Assembly (NCBI GenBank): GCA_025351545.1
Contig: JANXVQ010001012.1
Location: 1-5,195, forward strand
DNA length: 5,195 nt
DNA from: Spirosoma sp.
GTDB taxonomy: Bacteria; Bacteroidota; Bacteroidia; Cytophagales; Spirosomataceae
Direction: 5' to 3'
Shown here: one piece after another, positions 1 through 4,320 of the stretch
Position numbering within the stretch: the stretch's first letter is position 1
Layout of the letters: the number at the start of each line of letters is the position of its first letter
Notes under the pieces: generated by a model
What the model was told of the DNA's origin: nothing
Databases searched by the model: none
What the model saw: the letters and a program-made list of their open reading frames with translations, nothing else
Translations under genes and position numbers: made by a program

Positions 1-194
1 GCCAGCGCCGTGCCGATAAACGTAAAGGGAACGGGCGTAAGGGTGATTTTATAGGACAGCACATACCCTTGCAGATAGACGACAAGGAGCGAAAAAAGGC
101 CTAACACCAACAGTCGGGGCAGTAAGGCCGGTAAGACCGAGCCACGCCAGACAAAGAGCATTCGAAACCAGTTATAGGTAGGGCGTACGATCAT
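1..194 (-). CDS. Bestrophin-family membrane protein (5' end only)
   Basis: Only the first 64 codons are in the window; the gene continues past the left edge. The translation starts MIVRPTYNWFRMLF, followed by the VWRGSVLP stretch. This N-terminal signature (W-F, then F-x-W-R-G-S-V-L) is typical of bacterial bestrophin-like proteins (YneE/UPF0187 group), which form pentameric anion or cation channels in the inner membrane. A hydrophobic segment at about residues 25-43 would be the first membrane helix, and the following PVPFTFIGTAL matches the family's second conserved block. The ATG at 194-192 is chosen because the family usually begins exactly at this M-I-V-R motif. No Shine-Dalgarno sequence is visible, as is usual in Bacteroidota. 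The gene is divergent from msrB. Family assignment is confident; ion selectivity cannot be judged. Confidence 0.85.
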   Translation of the reverse strand, partial: MIVRPTYNWFRMLFVWRGSVLPALLPRLLVLGLFSLLVVYLQGYVLSYKITLTPVPFTFIGTAL

Positions 195-235
195 GGGAAA
201 GTTAACTTGCCAAATGGATTAGGTAGCTTTAGGGG

Positions 236-243
236 CAAAAGTA
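236..243 (-). promoter_or_regulatory. Possible -7 element for the bestrophin-like gene
   Basis: Read on the minus strand this is TACTTTTG, a full match to the Bacteroidota -7 consensus TAnnTTTG. It would put the transcription start near 230 and give a leader of about 35 bases before the ATG at 194. No good TTG (-33) element is seen 17-23 bases upstream, so this is a weak call resting on one motif and its position. Confidence 0.35.
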
Positions 244-278
244 GTGATAGATCCTCTTGTGGGTTATCGTGGTAGTCC

Positions 279-314
279 TTTGTACAGATTTAACTGCTTT
301 CTTTTCTACATTTT
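279..314 (+). promoter_or_regulatory. Possible promoter for msrB
   Basis: TTTG at 279-282 and TACATTTT at 307-314 resemble the Bacteroidota -33 and -7 elements, with one mismatch in the second. The 24-base spacer is slightly longer than usual. Transcription would start near 320, about 25 bases before the chosen ATG. If real, this promoter excludes the upstream in-frame GTG and TTG codons as starts. Confidence 0.25.
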
Positions 315-345
315 AGCCTGTCAAGCCATAACAACACGTCTGCTC

Positions 346-840
346 ATGTCAACTTCCAACACGTTTCCGCAGCATCTGACATCGGATGACAATCATGAAC
401 ACAATCCCTACTATTCGCATACCGATACGCATCACCTGAGCGTGACCAATGCGGAGTGGAAAAAGATTCTGCCACCAGATTTATACGCTGTTGCCCGAGA
501 ACAGGCCACCGAGCGGGCCTTTACCGGTAAATACTGGGATAGTGAGACCAAGGGCACGTATTACTGCGCTGTTTGTGGTCATGTGTTGTTTAAGTCAGAT
601 GCCAAATTTTCCAGTACCTGCGGCTGGCCCAGCTTTTTTGAACCCATCGGCCAGGATCATGTCGTCTACAAACCAGACAACGCATACGGCATGCGCCGGA
701 CGGAGGTCACCTGTGGTCGATGTGACTCGCATTTAGGGCACGTCTTTGACGATGGTCCCGCGCCTACGCACAAACGGTTTTGTATGAATTCCGTCTCGCT
801 GGAATTTGAACCCGATAACGCAACGGTCCAGCTTCCTTAA
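346..840 (+). CDS. msrB: Peptide-methionine (R)-S-oxide reductase MsrB
   Basis: The 164-residue product reduces the R epimer of methionine sulfoxide in proteins, using a catalytic cysteine normally recycled by thioredoxin. The SelR/MsrB domain covers about residues 32-156. Visible landmarks are the zinc ligands C74-x-x-C77 and C123-x-x-C126, the CGWPSF motif (C92-F97), the GHVFDDG block (131-137), and the catalytic C146 within RFCMNS. The protein is therefore of the zinc-binding form and appears complete. About 30 N-terminal residues before the domain are rich in His, Asn and Ser and have no recognised function. The ATG at 346 gives a normal family length. The frame is open upstream to 223, with a GTG at 244 that would add 34 residues, including a lipobox-like ILAC (see findings). 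No msrA is adjacent. Its facing neighbour is a small minus-strand gene, so it is probably a single-gene transcript. Confidence 0.95.
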   Translation: MSTSNTFPQHLTSDDNHEHNPYYSHTDTHHLSVTNAEWKKILPPDLYAVAREQATERAFTGKYWDSETKGTYYCAVCGHVLFKSDAKFSSTCGWPSFFEPIGQDHVVYKPDNAYGMRRTEVTCGRCDSHLGHVFDDGPAPTHKRFCMNSVSLEFEPDNATVQLP

Positions 841-842
841 TT

Positions 843-886
843 CCAATGCCGTTTGCAACCAGATAAAAAATAAACGCAGACATTGG
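843..886 (+). other. Weak nested hairpin after msrB
   Basis: CCAATG (843-848) pairs with CATTGG (881-886), and inside it CGTTT (850-854) pairs with AAACG (872-876). The structure starts three bases after the msrB stop. The stems are short, the loop is long and AT-rich, and no real T-tract follows. It may shape the 3' end of the msrB transcript, but it could be chance. Confidence 0.2.
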
Positions 887-965
887 CCACTTTCGCCTGA
901 TAGGTAGGTAGCCTTATCCTCCGGAGCTGATCTGGCAATTGCTTTAAGTAAAACAGCACACCAGG

Positions 966-1005
966 CCGAAAAGTAAGCCCCACGTTGCGAGCTGGCAAGT
1001 GGGGC
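966..1005 (-). terminator. Intrinsic terminator of the 80-residue gene
   Basis: GCCCCAC (977-983) plus TTGC (985-988) pairs with GCAA (995-998) plus GTGGGGC (999-1005). This makes an 11-bp GC-rich stem with one bulged G and a six-base loop. Read on the minus strand it begins eight bases after the stop codon of the 1013-1255 gene and is followed by TTACTTTTC. That is the expected layout of a rho-independent terminator for the minus-strand gene. No T-tract follows on the plus strand, so it is not obviously bidirectional. Confidence 0.65.
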
Positions 1006-1012
1006 AGGTGAT

Positions 1013-1255
1013 TTAGTCTGTTTCAAGACTTTTCGGTATATTAACCTCAATCTTACAGCGCTCAAAATGAGCTTTGGCTCGCTTCAGGCTTAAAAACAAT
1101 TCGCCTTCCAGTTTACCCAGGCCATTGTAAAGGAGATAAAGGTGCTTGCCTTTCCCCTTCTCTTTCGTAGTGCAAATTTCCTTGATCTTGTCTTTTGCTA
1201 GCGTCTGCTCGGGTGTCGTGTAATACACCACATCGCCGATAAAAATCTCAAACAT
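1013..1255 (-). CDS. Small protein of unknown function (80 aa)
   Basis: I do not recognise this family. The product starts MFEIFIGDVVYYTTPEQ, has a Lys/Thr-rich turn (CTTKEKGKGKH, residues 28-38), then LYLLYNGLGKLEGELF and a probable helix SLKRAKAHFERC (56-67). Alternating hydrophobic residues in the first half, a G-D-V-V-Y-Y opening and the turn-rich middle suggest a small beta-barrel of the SH3 or KOW type with a C-terminal helix. This is inference from residue pattern only. There is no signal peptide or membrane segment, so it is probably cytoplasmic, and it is basic. The call as a real gene rests on the ATG start, natural-looking composition and a well-placed terminator directly after the stop. 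It converges on msrB and is divergent, across 330 bases, from the 1586 gene. Confidence 0.7.
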   Translation of the reverse strand: MFEIFIGDVVYYTTPEQTLAKDKIKEICTTKEKGKGKHLYLLYNGLGKLEGELFLSLKRAKAHFERCKIEVNIPKSLETD

Positions 1256-1342
1256 TTTGACTAGAGAAATCAGGTAATGCTTTGGCCCAACTTTCTATAA
1301 TAAAAACAATACGGCTTAGGTATTAATTCGTCCCTTTCGCAT

Positions 1343-1368
1343 AAATAACGGTTATTTTTTATTAATAA
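1343..1368. repeat. Adjacent AT-rich palindromes, possible operator
   Basis: AAATAAC-g-GTTATTT (1343-1357) has perfect 7-base arms around one base. One base later comes TTATTAATAA (1359-1368), a perfect 10-base palindrome. Both sit between divergent genes, where a dimeric repressor or nucleoid protein could bind. In DNA this AT-rich, short palindromes also arise by chance. Confidence 0.3.
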
Positions 1369-1463
1369 TTTGCACTATTTCAATAAATGCCCACTAATTA
1401 AATCAGTTTTTTTACACCCGTATAACTAAGTTTAGGCTGACTGGTTTTTCATGTTTACAAAAG

Positions 1464-1515
1464 CCGGGACAGACTACCAGGAGTGGCGCTGATTGTAACT
1501 CGCCAGTCGTCCCGG
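1464..1515. repeat. Long bulged inverted repeat upstream of the unknown gene pair
   Basis: CCGGGAC (1464-1470) and GACT (1472-1475) pair with AGTC (1505-1508) and GTCCCGG (1509-1515), leaving one bulged A. GGCG (1485-1488) then pairs with CGCC (1501-1504) around a 12-base loop. The total is 15 base pairs with a nine-base internal bulge (1476-1484), GC-rich inside an AT-rich region. On the plus strand no T-tract follows, so it is not a normal terminator there. On the minus strand CTTTTG follows, but no supported gene ends there. It could be a structured leader RNA, a small RNA, or a recombination or protein site. Confidence 0.5.
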
Positions 1516-1585
1516 TCAAACCTTACCAGGTAAATATGGGTTAACAAAAGGGAGTCTTTTCCAGGCAAGTAAACTTTACTCAAGG

Positions 1586-1921
1586 ATGGAAAGCGAGAAG
1601 ATTAAACAGCAAATCGTTGCCGAGACGACGGCACTTATGCCCCTTAAAGTTGATAATGAAGAAGTAATTAAACATAAGTTTAGAACGATTAGAGACCGAA
1701 TTGACGAGTTACATCGGTCAGCATCCGAAGAAAACGAGGTCTACACCAAAGCGTTTACGTTTATTCAGGCCGCCATGCTTGCCGAATACAACCAATTCAG
1801 CGAAGCAACCAGCTATGATGAAAAGGAACAGGCCTTGATCCAGTTGAAGCACAAGGCGGCAGAGGTTTGCCAACTGGTCCAAACCGATGGGCCAGCTACT
1901 TTGTCTCCTACAACCACTTAA
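1586..1921 (+). CDS. Unknown small helical protein, first of a tandem pair (111 aa)
   Basis: I do not recognise this family. The product starts MESEKIKQQIVAE and is rich in Glu, Lys, Gln and Ala. Long amphipathic stretches are visible: about residues 3-19, 24-45, 48-72 and 77-99. The last dozen residues (DGPATLSPTTT) look disordered. It has no membrane segment or signal peptide and a single cysteine (C95), so a soluble, mostly alpha-helical cytoplasmic protein is expected. The ATG follows AAGG directly, too close to act as a normal ribosome binding site, and a palindrome (1568-1580) lies just upstream. The next gene starts 14 bases after this stop, so the two are probably co-transcribed. Its N-terminal 43 residues loosely resemble those of the next protein. 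Function unknown. Confidence 0.7.
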   Translation: MESEKIKQQIVAETTALMPLKVDNEEVIKHKFRTIRDRIDELHRSASEENEVYTKAFTFIQAAMLAEYNQFSEATSYDEKEQALIQLKHKAAEVCQLVQTDGPATLSPTTT

Positions 1922-1935
1922 CCTATTTCAAGCAC

Positions 1936-2262
1936 ATGGATAACCAGACCGTTAAGCAGGATTTATATCAGGCCATCGGCGAATTTTTAAAGCTAGAGCC
2001 AACTGCCGACAATGAAACTATAGAAACCCTGTTCACAACTATCAAAGTCTTTACCGATGAACTGCCGGTTTACCCCAATCCGCAGACACAGGCCCAGATT
2101 GAGGCCTATAATCTGGGCCACGGACAAAGTGAAGCCGATTTAATCTATTTTTCTACCACTGAGGAAAGTACGTCGGGATCAATGGGTGACAGGAGCTTAG
2201 TTCTCAAGCGGCTGCAAGCCAGAGCTATCAAAATTGAAACCCTGCTTCGAGCCGATTTGTAA
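1936..2262 (+). CDS. Unknown small protein, second of a tandem pair (108 aa)
   Basis: I do not recognise this family. With the ATG at 1936 the product starts MDNQTVKQDLYQAIGEF and is acidic, soluble, and without a signal peptide or membrane segment. Helical stretches are likely at about residues 3-20 and 26-42. A Pro/Gln-rich turn follows (44-54), then a Gly/Ser/Thr-rich segment (61-86) and a C-terminal amphipathic helix SLVLKRLQARAIKIETLLR (87-105). An earlier in-frame ATG at 1867 would add 23 residues and overlap the previous gene by 55 bases. I prefer 1936 because its N-terminus lines up in length and pattern with the preceding protein, and because the added residues are simply the other gene read in another frame. 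The short gap to the upstream gene suggests one operon. Function unknown. Confidence 0.68.
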   Translation: MDNQTVKQDLYQAIGEFLKLEPTADNETIETLFTTIKVFTDELPVYPNPQTQAQIEAYNLGHGQSEADLIYFSTTEESTSGSMGDRSLVLKRLQARAIKIETLLRADL

Positions 2263-2332
2263 TATCTTTCGACTAATCACTGCAGGTATGCTACAAAGCA
2301 GTCTGATGAAGTATTAAGGCCTTCCTCCCAAT

Positions 2333-2390
2333 TGACAGCGTTTACTTAAATATCAGTGTGCTGTCAGACCAAGCCACAGGTCTTTCATTT
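2333..2390 (+). terminator. Two consecutive hairpins, possible end of the unknown operon
   Basis: TGACAGC (2333-2339) pairs with GCTGTCA (2360-2366) around a 20-base AT-rich loop. AGACC (2366-2370) then pairs with GGTCT (2379-2383) around eight bases and is followed by TTCATTT. The second hairpin with its T-rich tail could be a weak terminator for the 1586-2262 operon, about 120 bases after the last stop. The two stems share one base (A2366), so they could compete or stack. The T-tract is interrupted, hence the low confidence. Confidence 0.35.
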
Positions 2391-2520
2391 CGCCAGCAAG
2401 TGGTTTTCTGCCACCCAAGCGTCGATTTTGTAGTTTTCCAATTAACGCTGCTTCCAGACAGGTCGCCCTAATTTTCGGTTTATTTCGTAAACCAAATTGA
2501 CTATCCTCTCGTTCAGCCAC
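2353..2520 (-). CDS. Candidate small basic protein (55 aa, GTG start)
   Basis: A minus-strand frame from a GTG at 2520-2518 to a TGA at 2355-2353 encodes 55 residues. It starts VAEREDSQFGLRNKP, then KIRATCLEAALIGKLQ, NRRLGGRKPLAGEM and KDLWLGLTAH. Against chance are the varied, protein-like composition, a plausible amphipathic helix (about residues 16-32), and the fact that the region otherwise has no gene. Against a real gene are the lack of an ATG, only nine more open codons upstream before a TAA, no terminator, and overlap with the presumed control region of the transporter. It could be a genuine small gene, the remnant of a longer one, or a spurious frame. I do not recognise the family. 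Confidence 0.28.
   Translation of the reverse strand: MAEREDSQFGLRNKPKIRATCLEAALIGKLQNRRLGGRKPLAGEMKDLWLGLTAH
2477..2493. repeat. Perfect inverted repeat upstream of the efflux gene, possible operator
   Basis: GGTTTA (2477-2482) and TAAACC (2488-2493) are perfect complements around TTTCG. The repeat lies 38 bases upstream of the -7-like element and 65 bases upstream of the transporter ATG. That is a reasonable place for a regulator of an efflux gene, many of which respond to local TetR- or MarR-type repressors. No regulator gene is in the window, so the operator role is only a guess. Confidence 0.3.
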
Positions 2521-2530
2521 TAGTAGATCG

Positions 2531-2538
2531 TACCTTTG
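2531..2538 (+). promoter_or_regulatory. Possible -7 element of the efflux transporter promoter
   Basis: TACCTTTG is a full match to the Bacteroidota -7 consensus TAnnTTTG and lies 19 bases before the ATG at 2558. The leader would be only about 12-15 bases, acceptable in organisms that do not depend on Shine-Dalgarno pairing. The best -33 candidate at the right spacing is a poor GTTC (2511-2514); a better TTG at 2497-2499 is too far away. Confidence 0.4.
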
Positions 2539-2557
2539 TCGGCTACTTTATTCGTTC

Positions 2558-4135
2558 ATGCAACCTGCTATTTCCGTTACAGCACCTGCCGTTCCAACGG
2601 GGCTGATCCGTATTATTATTGTCGTTACGGCTATTTCGGCCGCCGTCATGGAGCTCATCGACGTTACTATCGTCAATGTGGCCCTCAATGAAGTAGCCGG
2701 TGCGTTGGGAGCCACCATCGAAGATGTGGCCTGGGTAGTTACCTCATACGCCATTGCCAACGTGATCATTATTCCCATGACAGGCTTTTTGGGCGATTAC
2801 TTTGGACGCAAAAAATACTACGTTGCCTCGATTATTCTCTTCACCATTGCCTCCTATTTCTGCGCCAGTTCGACGAGTTTGTGGCAGTTGGTGTTCTGGC
2901 GATTCATCCAGGGCATGGGGGGAGGGGCGTTGCTATCTACCTCACAGGGCATCATTTTTGACGCTTTTCCACCCGCCAAACGAGGGATCGCTTCTGGTAT
3001 TTTTGGTATGGGAATCATTCTGGGACCAACACTGGGTCCGTTTCTCGGTGGAGTGATTGTTGATAATTATCATTGGTCATACATTTTCTACGTCAACGTG
3101 CCCATTGGCATTCTGGCCACGATACTGACCCTAGTCTATATCGCAAAAAAACCGGGTGAAGGCACTCGCAAGAGCCAGATAAAGATTGACTACCTGGGAA
3201 TTTTGTTGCTGGCTGTAGGCGTGGGTTCCTTACAATACGTGCTTGAAAAAGGACAATCGGATGACTGGTTTGAATCGCAAACCATTGTGATGTTAACGAT
3301 AACCGCTGTTGGGGGGCTGGCCGGATTCATCTGGCGACAACTAACAACCAACCATCCAGTCGTCAACCTGCGGGTGCTGGGCAAGGGAACGCTCGGGGTA
3401 ACAACTATTTTCAGCTTTGTGGCGGGCCTTGGGCTGTTCACCTCCGTCTTTGTATATCCCGTTCTGGTTCAGCGCATTAACGGGTTCACCCCAACAATGA
3501 CCGGCCTTTCGTTGCTCTGGCCCACGCTGGTGGGTATTCCCCTGTTTCCGCTGATTGGCAAACGGCTATCGGTGGGAGCCTCTCCCCTCCCCTTCATTAT
3601 TATCGGCATGTGTACATTTGTGGTGTTTGGCTTTTATAGCGGCACTTTAAATGGACAAGCGAATCAGTGGGACTTTTTCTGGGCGCAGCTGATGCGGGTC
3701 TTTGGGGTAACGATGCTCCAGTTACCGCTCATTAATCAGGCGGTCGCCGGGTTACCACCGCAGGACTTCCCTTCTGCTATTGCCCTTAATAATATGATTC
3801 GGCAATTAGGCGGAGCCTTCGGTATCGCCCTGGCTAACACCTTTGTTACGAGAGACTATGCTCAACACCGATACGACTTGGTGAGCAACCTTGATCCGTC
3901 TAACCCGTTATTGACGGAGCGACTTAACTTATTGGGTGGGGCGAGTCAGCGGGCTTATAAAATACTCGATCTGGCAGTGGATAGACAGGCTTACCTGCTT
4001 TCTTATCTGGATACGTTTCGATTGGTGGGTGTTTTCTTCCTGATCATTTTACCCCTGGTTTACTTCTTGCGAACCAGGAAGAAGTCGGCTGCCGAAGTAG
4101 CCCTGGCGGCTAAAGCCATGTCAGAGGCCCACTGA
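2558..4135 (+). CDS. DHA2/EmrB-type MFS drug efflux permease
   Basis: The 525-residue product is a complete 14-helix major facilitator of the DHA2 (EmrB/QacA) group, which exports drugs or other lipophilic compounds in exchange for protons at the inner membrane. Motif D1 in helix 1 (MELIDVTIVNVAL) carries D35. Motif A is GFLGDYFGRKK (76-86). Motif B is FWRFIQGMGGG (113-123) with R115. The antiporter motif C is GIFGMGIILGPTLGPFLGG (147-165). The late NNMIRQLGGAFGIALANT block (411-428) is also typical of EmrB-like permeases. Fourteen hydrophobic segments can be traced, from about 17-34 to 485-505. In Gram-negative bacteria such permeases often pair with a HlyD/EmrA adaptor and a TolC-type channel, but neither is next to this gene inside the window. 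The substrate cannot be predicted. The ATG at 2558 gives the normal short N-terminus. The 3' end meets an oppositely oriented tnpB element. Confidence 0.95.
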   Translation: MQPAISVTAPAVPTGLIRIIIVVTAISAAVMELIDVTIVNVALNEVAGALGATIEDVAWVVTSYAIANVIIIPMTGFLGDYFGRKKYYVASIILFTIASYFCASSTSLWQLVFWRFIQGMGGGALLSTSQGIIFDAFPPAKRGIASGIFGMGIILGPTLGPFLGGVIVDNYHWSYIFYVNVPIGILATILTLVYIAKKPGEGTRKSQIKIDYLGILLLAVGVGSLQYVLEKGQSDDWFESQTIVMLTITAVGGLAGFIWRQLTTNHPVVNLRVLGKGTLGVTTIFSFVAGLGLFTSVFVYPVLVQRINGFTPTMTGLSLLWPTLVGIPLFPLIGKRLSVGASPLPFIIIGMCTFVVFGFYSGTLNGQANQWDFFWAQLMRVFGVTMLQLPLINQAVAGLPPQDFPSAIALNNMIRQLGGAFGIALANTFVTRDYAQHRYDLVSNLDPSNPLLTERLNLLGGASQRAYKILDLAVDRQAYLLSYLDTFRLVGVFFLIILPLVYFLRTRKKSAAEVALAAKAMSEAH

Positions 4136-4152
4136 TCAGGTGGGTAGTCCAC
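4128..4152. repeat. Two mutually exclusive hairpins at the transporter stop codon
   Basis: CCCAC (4128-4132) can pair with GTGGG (4140-4144) around TGATCAG, which contains the transporter stop. Alternatively GTGG (4140-4143) can pair with CCAC (4149-4152) around GTAGT. Neither is followed by a T-tract on either strand. They might protect the transporter mRNA end or be a subterminal palindrome of the IS200/IS605-type element to the right. Both stems are short. Confidence 0.3.
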
Positions 4153-4169
4153 GAAGTTATACATGTACA

Positions 4170-4320
4170 ATCCGTTACACTAAACTTACACAAATCTATA
4201 CCTGATGGTCCAGACCGCTGTTAGCTTCCTGCTTCATAGCACCCCGTTCAGACGAGTCCGTTCGGTTTGTCGAGGCTCCACAGGCAATCCCCGTGTAACT
4301 CACGGTTGAGTAGTGGGTCA
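4170..4320 (-). ncRNA. Putative omega RNA overlapping the tnpB 3' end
   Basis: TnpB proteins use a guide RNA whose scaffold overlaps the 3' end of tnpB and the right end of the element. Signs here include a hairpin CCGTG-taact-CACGG (4291-4305), with outer CAA/TTG pairing (4285-4287 with 4306-4308). There is also the MKQEA-coding stretch ATGAAGCAGGAAGC on the minus strand, a sequence I associate with IS605-type tnpB 3' ends. A small palindrome GGTCCAGACC (4207-4216) follows near the stop. The C-terminal protein tail after the zinc ribbon is low in hydrophobics, as expected where RNA structure constrains the sequence. Boundaries are approximate. Confidence 0.38.

Larger units (their letters stand above)
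1256..1585. other. AT-rich intergenic region between divergent genes
   Basis: No supported gene lies here. The left two thirds (about 1290-1440) is strongly AT-rich, with short palindromes near 1343-1368 and poly-T at 1407-1413. TAAGTTTA at 1427-1434 differs by one base from the Bacteroidota -7 consensus and could serve the downstream operon, but no clear -33 partner is seen. A long bulged inverted repeat follows at 1464-1515. A further perfect palindrome, AGTAAA-c-TTTACT (1568-1580), lies five bases before the ATG at 1586. The region probably holds the divergent promoters and the 5' leader of the two-gene cassette. Confidence 0.5.

Noticed and set aside
449..736. Plus-strand 95-codon frame inside msrB
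   Set aside because: Out-of-frame shadow of msrB, whose own frame has all catalytic and zinc residues.
733..1065. Minus-strand 110-codon frame across the end of msrB
   Set aside because: It overlaps both the msrB 3' end and the 1013-1255 gene, runs through the terminator hairpin, and has no family features.
1455..1583. Minus-strand 42-codon frame from a TTG, start LSKVYLPGKD
   Set aside because: It has a protein-like look, but the start is a rare TTG, it spans the inverted repeat, and a frame this short is expected by chance.
2548..3441. Shadow frames within the transporter (2548-2778 -, 2802-3056 +, 3190-3441 -)
   Set aside because: All lie inside the unambiguous DHA2 permease gene and show no independent coding signs.
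4157..4170. TTATACATGTACAA near-palindrome as a transposon end
   Set aside because: IS200/IS605 elements lack terminal inverted repeats and the left end is not visible, so no boundary can be assigned from it.
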